From Gammaproteobacteria bacterium (lineage in GTDB: Bacteria; Pseudomonadota; Gammaproteobacteria; Pseudomonadales; Azotimanducaceae), in the NCBI GenBank assembly GCA_018667205.1, contig JABIVN010000162.1, forward strand, positions 1 to 8,960: a DNA stretch of 8,960 nucleotides. The letters are read 5' to 3'. Position 1 is the first letter of the stretch. Each line of letters starts with the position of its first letter. This document shows positions 1 through 6,543 of this stretch, one piece after another. Under the pieces are notes generated by a model. It saw only the letters and a program-made list of their open reading frames with translations, did no database searches and had not been told where the DNA came from. The translations under genes were made by a program, and so were the position numbers.

Positions 1-1659
1 ACCGGATTTCCCGGCCATCCGATACTCAATATCCTGACCGATATAAGCCCAAGCCGTGCCGTTTTCACCGTATCCCTGATTACCTCGGTGTACTACCTTT
101 TCCATGGCCCCGATCACAACATCCCATACCGGATCAGGTATCAGCGCTATGCTGTCCAATTTTCGCACGGTGGACTGGTCGATCAGGTCACTCCCGGACT
201 TCAGCATTCTGGGCGAAACCCACTCTCCGCGATTAGCGATCACGGTCACCGCCGTGGCAAGCTGAAGCGGAGTCACCAGCATATCACCCTGCCCGACGCC
301 GATATTCACGGTGTCCCCGGGGTACCAGGCCAATCCCCTCGTCTCTTGCTTCCACTTTCTGGTGGGAAGCAGACCACTCCTTGCTTCTGGCAGGTCCAGA
401 ACTGTATTGACACCAAAACCGAAAAGAGCCAGGTAGTCATCGAGACGGTCTATACCCATCTTTACCGCAAGGTCGTAGAAGTATATGTTGCAAGATCGGT
501 AGATAGCTTTCTCAAGATTGACGCTTCCATGCCCACCCGTGCCAGAGGCATGCCAATTCCAGTCCCTATACAAACGTTTGCTATTCGGCAGCCTGAACCA
601 TCCCGGGTCATCAATCGTGTAGTCAGCATTTGTCACACCGGTAACGAGACCAGCAAGCGCGATAATAGGCTTAAGCGTTGAGCCCGGTTCATACTGCCCC
701 TGTAAAGCGCGATTAAAAAGCGGCACATCTTTGGAATCACGCAGCAACGCGTAGGGTTTGTGGCCGATGCCGGTGACAAAAAGATTGGGGTCGTACCCGG
801 GCTTACTCACCAACGCGAGTATCCCGCCAGTTTTAGGCTCTATAGCAACAACCGTTCCACGCCGGTCTCCAAGCGCCTCACTTGCAACGGCCTGCAGTGA
901 GCTGTCGAGATGCAAAATCAGGTCTTTTCCTCTCGAAGGCAGGTTCGATTCAAGAACCTTCATCACTTTACCTCGGGCGTCGATCTCTACCTGCTGGTAT
1001 CCGACGCGCCCAAGCAAGTCTTGTTCGTAGAACTTTTCTACTCCAATCTTGCCCAAGTAGTCGGTGCCCGAATAAGCAACCGAATCAAGGCGCTTGGCAT
1101 CTGATTCATTGATACGCCTTACTGAGCCCACAGCATGAACCATCAATTCGCCGCGAGGATAATGGCGAACAAGTTTCGCTTCTACGCCCACCCCGGGTAA
1201 CAAGTGTCTATCGACACTGAATTGCGCTATTTCCTGAGTGGTAAGTTTGAATAGCAAAGGCACAGAATCAAAGGGTGGCTTTCGATCCTTAACCCTGCTT
1301 TTAAAACCTAGAATATCTTCTTCTGTCAAACTTAAAATCGAGCCAAGATGCGCCAGCGTTTGATCAAGGTCTGCTACCCGTTCCGGCGCAATCGTAAGGT
1401 TAAATGACGGTATATTATCTGCCAATAATTCACCATTACGATCATAAATAAGTCCCCTGACCGGTGCCAGAGGCTGAATTTGTATGCGATTTTTGTCTGA
1501 CAACGTGGCGTAGATATCGTGCTGGAGGATCTGCAAATAGAAAAACCGCGCAACCAGAAGCAGCATCAGAATGACTAGCACACCGAAACAAACAACAATC
1601 CGTGAAAAGAAGATTCTGCCTTCCCACGTATGATCTTTTAGTGCAAGAGGTTCAACCAT
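1..1659 (-). CDS. mrdA: Penicillin-binding protein 2 (peptidoglycan D,D-transpeptidase), 3' end cut by window
   Basis: This class B PBP cross-links peptidoglycan during cell elongation, working with the RodA glycosyltransferase in the inner membrane and periplasm. I translated 553 uninterrupted codons from the ATG at 1659 to the window edge. Residues 1-20 are cytoplasmic, about 21-37 form the single membrane anchor, and the pedestal follows with the typical APVRGLIYDRNG stretch (65-76). The catalytic S-x-x-K is S327-T-L-K330, the second motif is S389-C-N391, and the K-S/T-G motif is K551-S-G553, which are the last visible codons. GVGQG at 454-458 is also typical. D351, D366, H377 and C390 match the zinc ligands described for Acinetobacter PBP2. 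The E. coli protein has 633 residues, so roughly 80 are missing here. The start is 6 bp after the rlmH stop and no strong Shine-Dalgarno site is visible, so it is probably translated from the upstream operon mRNA. Identification is certain at family level; the PBP2 rather than PBP3 (ftsI) call rests on motif context and synteny. Confidence 0.96.
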   Translation of the reverse strand, partial: MVEPLALKDHTWEGRIFFSRIVVCFGVLVILMLLLVARFFYLQILQHDIYATLSDKNRIQIQPLAPVRGLIYDRNGELLADNIPSFNLTIAPERVADLDQTLAHLGSILSLTEEDILGFKSRVKDRKPPFDSVPLLFKLTTQEIAQFSVDRHLLPGVGVEAKLVRHYPRGELMVHAVGSVRRINESDAKRLDSVAYSGTDYLGKIGVEKFYEQDLLGRVGYQQVEIDARGKVMKVLESNLPSRGKDLILHLDSSLQAVASEALGDRRGTVVAIEPKTGGILALVSKPGYDPNLFVTGIGHKPYALLRDSKDVPLFNRALQGQYEPGSTLKPIIALAGLVTGVTNADYTIDDPGWFRLPNSKRLYRDWNWHASGTGGHGSVNLEKAIYRSCNIYFYDLAVKMGIDRLDDYLALFGFGVNTVLDLPEARSGLLPTRKWKQETRGLAWYPGDTVNIGVGQGDMLVTPLQLATAVTVIANRGEWVSPRMLKSGSDLIDQSTVRKLDSIALIPDPVWDVVIGAMEKVVHRGNQGYGENGTAWAYIGQDIEYRMAGKSG

Positions 1660-1665
1660 AACCAA

Positions 1666-2136
1666 TCATCTGTGATATGGGTGCTTGGCGTTAAGCATGA
1701 GCGCTCGATAAATCTGCTCTGCAAGCAGTACTCTAACCAGAAAGTGTGGGAAGGTTAGATTCGACAGCGACCAAATTTCATCGGCCCTGTTAAGAATAAC
1801 ATCCGCCAGGCCATCAGGGCCCCCAATCACAAACTGGAAATGATTAGTTTGCTGGCTCCACGCTTCCACTTTGCCCGCGAGTTGTGCCGTACTCCAAATC
1901 TTGCCACGGCTGTCCATGGCAATCACTCGGGCGCCGGCACTAAGGTGGCTACCAATGAGCTTAGCCTCATCTTCCTGGTGAATAGTAACCGATTGTTTTT
2001 TCTTCCTATCGGACGTCTTGATTTCCAGAATATCAAAACGACAATCGCGTTTAAGCCGCGAACTATACTGTTCTATACCCTGCACCACCCAAGGAGGTGG
2101 CCGCGTACCAACGGCGACTAAATCGATTTTTAACAA
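1666..2136 (-). CDS. rlmH: 23S rRNA pseudouridine-1915 N3-methyltransferase RlmH
   Basis: RlmH is a small SPOUT-class enzyme that uses S-adenosylmethionine to methylate N3 of pseudouridine 1915 in helix 69 of 23S rRNA, acting on assembled 70S ribosomes as a homodimer. The 156-residue product has the usual length (E. coli 155). It begins LKIDLVAVGTR, carries the cofactor-loop signature FVIGGPDG at 102-109, and ends in the diagnostic NAKHPYHR tail. The start is a TTG: the upstream in-frame stop (the TAG shared with the end of rsfS) leaves no ATG or GTG in between, and TTG is the only start that keeps the conserved N-terminal strand. Only a weak GGG lies upstream. The gene is 30 bp after rsfS and 6 bp before mrdA, inside the leftward cluster. 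The function is well established for the family; the TTG start is my inference. Confidence 0.96.
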   Translation of the reverse strand: MLKIDLVAVGTRPPPWVVQGIEQYSSRLKRDCRFDILEIKTSDRKKKQSVTIHQEDEAKLIGSHLSAGARVIAMDSRGKIWSTAQLAGKVEAWSQQTNHFQFVIGGPDGLADVILNRADEIWSLSNLTFPHFLVRVLLAEQIYRALMLNAKHPYHR

Positions 2137-2166
2137 CGTAAAACCCGGGGTCGATATAGCACTGCG

Positions 2167-2532
2167 CTAGTCAACCGATTTGCCTTCCTTATTCGGCCCC
2201 ATACTCCACAATCGCTCGAGATCGTAGAACTCCCTAACGGCCGGTTGCATGACGTGGACGATCACATCTGTCAGGTCAAGCAAAACCCATTCGCCGGTAT
2301 CTTGGCCTTCCACGCCTACAACGTTAGCACCCTGCGCTTTCGCTTTCACGATCACATTATTGATAAGCGACTTTACCTGCCTGCCGGTTCCACCACTGGC
2401 GACTACCATGTAATCAGCAATGTCTGTCTGGTTCCTGACATCCATGGTGACAATCTCGTGGCCCTTGATGTCTTCAAGGGCCTCTATAACCAGATCCTTT
2501 AGTGCTTCGCTATTCATTGGTGCTCTATTCAT
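2167..2532 (-). CDS. rsfS: Ribosomal silencing factor RsfS (RsfA/YbeB, DUF143 family)
   Basis: RsfS binds protein uL14 of the large ribosomal subunit and blocks joining of the 30S subunit, lowering translation in stationary phase or starvation. The 121-residue product shows the family landmarks: an early helix (ALKDLVIEALEDIKG), the D-I-A-D-Y-M-V-V strand (38-44), GVEGQDTGEWVLLDL (73-87) and the conserved DVIVHVM..REFYDLERLW end (89-109). A hydrophilic tail of about 12 residues follows, so it is somewhat longer than E. coli RsfS (105). The ATG at 2532 overlaps the nadD stop as ATGA, which suggests translational coupling. A second ATG at 2517 (residue 6) lies in a perfect 15-bp duplication of the first start region. 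I chose the first because GGAG sits 5 nt upstream of it, while the copy before the second has the weaker AGAG. The true start could be either; the function call is secure. Confidence 0.95.
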   Translation of the reverse strand: MNRAPMNSEALKDLVIEALEDIKGHEIVTMDVRNQTDIADYMVVASGGTGRQVKSLINNVIVKAKAQGANVVGVEGQDTGEWVLLDLTDVIVHVMQPAVREFYDLERLWSMGPNKEGKSVD

Positions 2533-2545
2533 TGGTGCTCCATTC
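2511..2545 (-). repeat. 15-bp tandem duplication covering the nadD stop and rsfS start
   Basis: Two perfect 15-bp copies stand next to each other at 2511-2525 and 2526-2540, followed by a 5-bp partial copy with one mismatch (2541-2545). Read on the coding strand, each unit contains AGAGCACCA or GGAGCACCA followed by ATG. The duplication therefore gives rsfS two in-frame start codons 15 bp apart, each with its own purine tract, and puts the upstream one on top of the nadD TGA. Fifteen is a multiple of three, so the reading frame is kept and five residues (MNRAP) are added. It looks like a replication-slippage product. Confidence 0.9.
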
Positions 2546-3212
2546 GTTTGCCGGCCACCTTATTTTTTGTAGATGCACCGGCATATAAGTTGTGTTGCCT
2601 TATATACTTCGTGACGAGCGGATTTACATCCCCTTCAATCGAACTGCCCTCGGCTATTCTGTGCCTCAGCCCACTCGCGGAGACATCTATCTGATCGACT
2701 GACAGAAAACAGACTTTACCGGAGGGGCTGTTCATCAGCTCCTCCGGATCCTCGACTTGCCTGCGCTTACACCACTCGCGTAAAACCTCCGGCGCTCTTT
2801 GATCCGCCCCCGGGCGCTCAAGTATCACCAAATGAGCCAAGTCGGTTAATACCTCCCACCGATCCCAGCTAGGCAACGTCAGCCAAGAGTCTCGTCCCAT
2901 CAGGAACAGCAATGACCCTGACTCACCTAACCTCTCACGATAGCCAAGCAGCGTGTCAACGGTATAAGAGATTCCTTCTCGCCTGAGCTCGCAATCGTCA
3001 ACAAAAATTCGATCCTGGTCACGGACCGCCAACTCAAGCATCTTTAGCCTGGCATCAGGTGATGCTGCCGGCCGCGGGCGATGAGCCGGAACCTGACAAG
3101 GCACCAAATAAACATCCATATCACCCAGCAATCGGGCGACACCGCAGACGGACTCGATGTGTCCCCTGTGGACAGGATCAAAAGTACCCCCAAAGACGAG
3201 AGCGTTATCCAT
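2529..3212 (-). CDS. nadD: Nicotinate-nucleotide adenylyltransferase NadD
   Basis: NadD transfers AMP from ATP to nicotinate mononucleotide to give deamido-NAD, the step before NAD synthetase in cofactor synthesis. The 227-residue product opens with the nucleotidyltransferase signature GGTFDPVHRGH (8-18), whose H15 and H18 belong to the HxGH-type active site. Further family marks are SYTVDTL (82-88), FLMGRDSW (103-110), LPSWDRW (113-119) and the C-terminal VSASGLR (177-183), a variant of the usual I-S-x-T-x-x-R. It is slightly longer than E. coli NadD (213), mainly through a basic tail after residue 210. The ATG at 3212 follows proA by 21 bp with only a weak AGG close by, and the TGA stop overlaps the rsfS ATG by 4 bp. 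The nadD-rsfS pairing is conserved widely in bacteria, which supports both calls. Confidence 0.96.
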   Translation of the reverse strand: MDNALVFGGTFDPVHRGHIESVCGVARLLGDMDVYLVPCQVPAHRPRPAASPDARLKMLELAVRDQDRIFVDDCELRREGISYTVDTLLGYRERLGESGSLLFLMGRDSWLTLPSWDRWEVLTDLAHLVILERPGADQRAPEVLREWCKRRQVEDPEELMNSPSGKVCFLSVDQIDVSASGLRHRIAEGSSIEGDVNPLVTKYIRQHNLYAGASTKNKVAGKRMEHQ

Positions 3213-3233
3213 GCCTAAATTTCAAACCCAGGT

Positions 3234-4499
3234 TCATTGGCGAATTTGGCCATCACCAAAAACGACATACTTTTGAGAAGTCAGCCCTTCAAGCCCTACA
3301 GGTCCTCGCGCATGGAGCTTATCGGTAGATATTCCCACTTCTGCACCGAGGCCGTACTCAAAACCATCAGAAAAGCGTGTCGATGCATTCACCATCACCG
3401 AACTGGAATCTACTTCCCTGAGGAACTGCCGTGCGGTCGTATAGTTTTCAGTCACAATAGCGTCAGTGTGCTTGGATCCATAGTGATTGATATGCATCAC
3501 TGCGTCTTCAACGCTATCCATTGTGCGAATAGATAAAATAGGCGCGAGGTATTCTTCACGCCAGTCAGAATCCTTGGCAGAACTAATTTGCGCTTTTGAA
3601 CCTATAATGCTGATTGTTTTGTCACAACCGCGCAGTTCAACGCCATGCTCCTGGTAGCCCGCTGCTAGTCTGGGCAGAATATCTGCGGCCACATCAGCGG
3701 AGACTAGAAGCGTTTCCATCGCATTGCAGACAGCATACCTATGGGTCTTGGCATTGATCGCTATGGCATAGGCTTTTTCCAGGTCCGCATCTTTATCGAT
3801 GTAAACATGACAAATACCATCCAAATGCTTGATCACTGGTATCGTCGCCTCGCTGGTAATTCGCCCGACCAAACTATTACCACCTCGAGGAACAATGACA
3901 TCGACAAACTCATTCATCGTGATGAGTTCACCTACGTATTTTCGATCAGTATCTTTAACAACTTGCACAACCGCCGCAGGCAGGCCAACGCTTTCCAGTC
4001 CAAGCTCAATACACCCTGCAAGACCAAGGTTCGAATGGATGGACTCTGAGCCCCCTCGCAAAATAGCGGCATTGCCAGATTTTAGGCACAAACTCGCCGC
4101 ATCAATCGTCACATTCGGTCGCGATTCAAAAATAATCCCTATCACACCAAGAGGCGTTCGCATCTTGCCGATTTGAAGGCCGCTGGGTTGGTAAGACATC
4201 TCCGTGATTTCACCAACCGGGTCCTTCAACGCCGCAACCTGCCTGAGACCTTCAACCATCGTTTCAAAACGTTCGGCCGTAAAAGTCAGACGATCCAACA
4301 TTGGGTCACTAAGGCCATTCTTTCGACCTGATTCAAGGTCCTGCTCATTGGCAAACATAAGCGCGCTGCGCTTGGCCAGTATAGCTTCACCAATCGCCAA
4401 TAATGCCTCGTTTTTTGTTTCTGTAGATGCACGACAAATCTGCACAGCTGCTTTCCGCGCCTCTGCACCTAAAGTGCGCATGTAGTCTGACTGACCCAT
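3234..4499 (-). CDS. proA: Gamma-glutamyl phosphate reductase ProA
   Basis: ProA reduces gamma-glutamyl phosphate with NADPH to glutamate-5-semialdehyde, which cyclises to the proline precursor P5C; it is a cytoplasmic member of the aldehyde dehydrogenase superfamily. In the numbering below, residue 1 is the GTG at 4502. The catalytic cysteine is C259 in [17 protein letters not shown]. The cofactor-domain stretch [17 protein letters not shown] (119-135) and the C-terminal block [18 protein letters not shown] followed by GAEVGIS and [12 protein letters not shown] are all family signatures. Length (421-422) is normal. GTG (4502) and ATG (4499) are adjacent; I chose the ATG. Another ATG at 4481 would still leave the conserved LGAEARKAA start. 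proB, the partner kinase gene, is not next to it in this window, as is common in Pseudomonas-type genomes. The gene heads the leftward cluster and is probably transcribed with nadD and the genes after it. Confidence 0.97.
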   Translation of the reverse strand: MGQSDYMRTLGAEARKAAVQICRASTETKNEALLAIGEAILAKRSALMFANEQDLESGRKNGLSDPMLDRLTFTAERFETMVEGLRQVAALKDPVGEITEMSYQPSGLQIGKMRTPLGVIGIIFESRPNVTIDAASLCLKSGNAAILRGGSESIHSNLGLAGCIELGLESVGLPAAVVQVVKDTDRKYVGELITMNEFVDVIVPRGGNSLVGRITSEATIPVIKHLDGICHVYIDKDADLEKAYAIAINAKTHRYAVCNAMETLLVSADVAADILPRLAAGYQEHGVELRGCDKTISIIGSKAQISSAKDSDWREEYLAPILSIRTMDSVEDAVMHINHYGSKHTDAIVTENYTTARQFLREVDSSSVMVNASTRFSDGFEYGLGAEVGISTDKLHARGPVGLEGLTSQKYVVFGDGQIRQ

Positions 4500-4814
4500 C
4501 ACTTAGACTGCTCATAAAAACCCGGATTATACCCTGCTTCTACCACGATAGTGTCACGCACTTTTTTTGGCCCGCACCCGAAGGACAGGCAAAGCGATTA
4601 ACTGGCAAAGGCTTTCGGCATCAAGGTCGCTGCATGAGCACCAATCATGCTTGTCCGGAAGAAATTGCGGGCATTAATACCCGGTCGGTAATCAGATCAC
4701 CCTGAGCCAGGGAGCACTCAAACATTGACTGCTAGTGATTTATTTTACGAAGACTTGTTTAAGAACCTGTCTTTAAGAACCTGTCTTTAAGAACCTGTCT
4801 TTAAGAACCAGTCT
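4500..4814. other. Intergenic region between the LON-domain gene and proA
   Basis: About 315 bp with no gene I can support in any frame. From the proA side it holds the probable proA promoter (4526-4531) and then about 170 bp without recognisable motifs. Inside that stretch is a 5-bp stem with a 3-nt loop (4700-4712) that lacks a T tract and is not convincing as a terminator. The left-over part is taken up by the 14-bp tandem repeat that begins at 4758. I see no intrinsic terminator for the LON-domain gene, so read-through into proA is possible. Confidence 0.6.
4526..4531 (-). promoter_or_regulatory. Probable -10 box of the proA-led operon
   Basis: On the minus strand this hexamer reads TATAAT, a perfect sigma-70 -10 consensus, about 27 bp before the proA ATG. 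That would give a short leader of roughly 17-20 nt. The -35 side is weak: GTGACA lies 20 bp upstream, which is too far, and the hexamer at 17 bp spacing (ACACTA) is poor. The position and the perfect -10 make a promoter likely, but it may need an activator or use a different -35 element. Confidence 0.5.
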
Positions 4815-4827
4815 TTAAGAACCAGGG
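4758..4827. repeat. 14-bp tandem repeat, five copies, running into a stop codon
   Basis: Copies start at 4758, 4772, 4786, 4800 and 4814. The first three are identical (TTTAAGAACCTGTC), the fourth differs at one base (CCAGTC), and the fifth carries that same change plus two more at its end. The fifth copy holds the TAA stop and the last two codons (Gly-Ser) of the leftward LON-domain gene; the other four lie just 3' of it. Each unit contains the short inverted pair AAGA/TCTT. The unit length and lack of spacers rule out a CRISPR array. It reads as a minisatellite that grew by slippage. Confidence 0.93.
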
Positions 4828-5435
4828 TTTACAGGTTTACTGGGTTTTTTCATTCGTTCGACCAGCTTATCGAGTTCACCAAGGCGCACTAGTGGATCTT
4901 TCATTTCAAGCATTCGCTGCTTGAAATGGTTAGGGCAAGGTAAAAGTTCTGTAAGCCTGGCCCCGACTTCAACCGCTTGACCCAGGTCACAATCTAACCC
5001 CAGTCTTTGCACTGCCTCATGAACCATCAACGACTCGAGCAGTTCAGAAAGGTGTTGCCTTTCTTCCGGAACGACAACGTCCTTTTCTGTAGCCAGAAAC
5101 TCAACATTCGCCATCATCAGCCTATCGGGCTGCTCGTATTGGTCACGAATAACGAACTTTCGATCACCTTTAACAACGATACTCAGCATCCCGTTTGAAG
5201 ACTGGTCGAAATCAACGATAGAACAATAAGTGCCACAGTGGGATATTTCCGGTAGCTGCTGATCCGGGCTAGCCAGGATTCGGTCACCATCAGTAATCAT
5301 GACAATGCCAAAACCAGCCTGTTCCCGAAGGCACGTCTTAACCATATCAAGGTAGCGAGCTTCGAAGATTTGCAAAGACAATTTACCGCCTGGAAACAGC
5401 ACCAGCGGCAAGGGAAATAGAGGAACGTCTTTCAT
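4815..5435 (-). CDS. Stand-alone LON substrate-binding-domain protein (COG2802 type)
   Basis: The 206-residue product is homologous to the N-terminal domain of Lon protease but has no ATPase or Ser-Lys protease part. The family start is clear: VPLFPLPLVLFPGGKLSLQIFE (4-25) followed by ARYLDMV (26-32), then GFGIVMI (41-47) and CGTYCSIVDFD (67-77). A helical second half (about 125-195) ends in a basic KKPSKP tail. In Lon this domain recognises substrates; the role of the free-standing protein is not established, so I give no function. It is cytoplasmic with no signal peptide or membrane segment. The ATG at 5435 has AAGG 3 nt upstream. Its stop codon lies in the last copy of the 14-bp repeat. 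It is divergent from uppP with 78 bp between the start codons, so the two could share regulation. Confidence 0.9.
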   Translation of the reverse strand: MKDVPLFPLPLVLFPGGKLSLQIFEARYLDMVKTCLREQAGFGIVMITDGDRILASPDQQLPEISHCGTYCSIVDFDQSSNGMLSIVVKGDRKFVIRDQYEQPDRLMMANVEFLATEKDVVVPEERQHLSELLESLMVHEAVQRLGLDCDLGQAVEVGARLTELLPCPNHFKQRMLEMKDPLVRLGELDKLVERMKKPSKPVNPGS

Positions 5436-5495
5436 AGCCTTATTCTACCTGATTAGCACTTCATCAATAGTCTCTTTAAACTGCCTGCCTGAAAT

Positions 5496-5508
5496 AACCT
5501 CACAGGTT
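5496..5508 (+). promoter_or_regulatory. uppP ribosome-binding site inside a small inverted repeat
   Basis: ACAGG (5502-5506) lies 7 nt before the TTG at 5514 and supports that start. The same bases are the right arm of an inverted repeat AACCT-CAC-AGGTT (5496-5508) that could fold into a 5-bp hairpin with a 3-nt loop in the mRNA and hide the ribosome site. The site is seen directly; an effect on translation is inference. Confidence 0.45.
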
Positions 5509-5513
5509 TCGCA

Positions 5514-6305
5514 TTGGACCCATTACACGCTCTCGCGCTAGCGCTGATACAAGGGATAACCGAGTTTTTGCCTATATCAAGCTCCGCTCACTTGATCCTT
5601 CCGAGTAAATTGCTAGGTTGGCCGGACCAGGGTCTTGCTTTTGATACAGCGGTTCATCTTGGATCACTGACCGCCGTGATCGTCTATTTTCGTCACGAAC
5701 TCAGCCGGTTGACCGCCGCTGTGATTTTACATATTCAGACTCGTCAGCCCAGTGCTGATAGTCATTTTGCGTTAAACCTTATGCTTGCGAGCCTACCGAT
5801 TATTCCTATTGGCTATTTCACAAGGTTTATAGTCGAGACCGAACTTAGGGGGGTAGAGGTCATCGCTTTTACCACCATCGTTTTTGGTATCGCCTTGTGG
5901 GTAGCGGATTCTATGAGGGGTGACACAGCAAAACCCTTAACCCCTGCTCGATCAATTGCCATTGGCTTGGCGCAGTGCCTTGCCCTGATCCCTGGCACTT
6001 CACGCAGTGGAGTCACTATCACGATGGCATTATTATTGGGGCAATCCCGTGAGCATGCTGCAAGAATCTCCTTCCTGATCGCCATCCCTGCTATCTCCGG
6101 CGCCGCGGTGATAAAGCTCTGGGACCTTCTGCACACATCAATCACTCCGGACTGGTTCGTGCTTGGTATCGCCACTGGGGTAGCAGGGCTATCTGCTTAC
6201 TTTTGTATCGTAATTTTGCTGAACATCGTCAACAAAATTGGCTACCTGCCATTTGTTATCTACAGGATTGGTCTGGGCAGCCTACTACTCTGGATGATCT
6301 ACTAG
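5514..6305 (+). CDS. uppP: Undecaprenyl-diphosphate phosphatase UppP (BacA)
   Basis: UppP removes a phosphate from undecaprenyl pyrophosphate to give the lipid carrier used in peptidoglycan and O-antigen synthesis; overproduction gives bacitracin resistance. The 263-residue integral membrane protein shows both family motifs: QGITEFLPISSSAH (13-26, with Q13 where E. coli has E17, and E17 and H26 matching E. coli E21 and H30) and PGTSRSGVT (160-168, R164 matching E. coli R174). Several hydrophobic segments follow (about 86-104, 115-131, 187-202, 215-236, 243-262). The start is TTG: it gives the canonical MDPLHALALALIQG opening, and an ACAGG site is placed 7 nt upstream. Q in place of the first Glu is common in one branch of the family, so I do not regard it as a defect. 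It is divergent from the LON-domain gene and convergent with ssb, apparently a single-gene unit. Confidence 0.96.
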   Translation: MDPLHALALALIQGITEFLPISSSAHLILPSKLLGWPDQGLAFDTAVHLGSLTAVIVYFRHELSRLTAAVILHIQTRQPSADSHFALNLMLASLPIIPIGYFTRFIVETELRGVEVIAFTTIVFGIALWVADSMRGDTAKPLTPARSIAIGLAQCLALIPGTSRSGVTITMALLLGQSREHAARISFLIAIPAISGAAVIKLWDLLHTSITPDWFVLGIATGVAGLSAYFCIVILLNIVNKIGYLPFVIYRIGLGSLLLWMIY

Positions 6306-6543
6306 GCATCCCTTGCTTATGGATCGAGAGAGCGAGATATGGGCCGCGAGAATACGCCTCGAGAAACGTGCCTAAAATGCCTAGTGGTGATTTTTATCAG
6401 CAAGGATTTCCCTCAGACCGCCTCAAAAAACTGATGCGCCGTCGCAACCTTGCTACCTTACTACCTTACTACCTTACTACCTTGCTACCTTGCTACCTTG
6501 CTACCTTGCTACCTGTAAACGAAAACAACTAGAAACTAAAACG
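6306..6543. other. Convergent intergenic spacer between uppP and ssb
   Basis: This 238-bp spacer receives transcription from both sides. It contains no gene I can support and no hairpin followed by a T tract, so termination is not explained by a classical intrinsic terminator. Its right third is the octamer repeat at 6447-6515. After the repeat, the side next to the ssb stop is A-rich on the plus strand (T-rich in the ssb transcript), which might help termination of ssb without a stem. Confidence 0.6.
6447..6515. repeat. 8-bp tandem repeat, eight full copies
   Basis: The unit is ACCTTRCT (AGYAAGGT on the other strand). Full copies start at 6447, 6455, 6463, 6471, 6479, 6487, 6495 and 6503, with a 5-bp partial copy at 6511-6515. 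The only variable base is the sixth: G, then A in three copies, then G in four, so the variants lie in blocks, as expected from slippage duplicating neighbours. It lies 3' of both uppP and ssb and encodes nothing I can support. Confidence 0.95.

Noticed and set aside
88..681. A 197-codon open frame on the plus strand opposite mrdA.
   Set aside because: The product resembles no family I know, and the opposite strand encodes PBP2 with all active-site motifs in order.
4700..4712. Small hairpin CCCTG-AGC-CAGGG as a terminator for the LON-domain gene.
   Set aside because: The stem is only 5 bp and neither strand has a run of T after it.
4758..4827. Tandem repeats considered as a CRISPR array or as replication iterons.
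   Set aside because: The 14-bp units are contiguous with no spacers, and no cas, rep or origin features are nearby. The same applies to the octamer array at 6447-6515.
6301..6385. Nine-base inverted repeat (ACTAGGCAT at 6301-6309 and its complement at 6377-6385) spanning the uppP stop, considered as a terminator.
   Set aside because: The arms are 67 nt apart, no T tract follows, and a few 9-bp inverted pairs at such distances are expected by chance in a window of this size.
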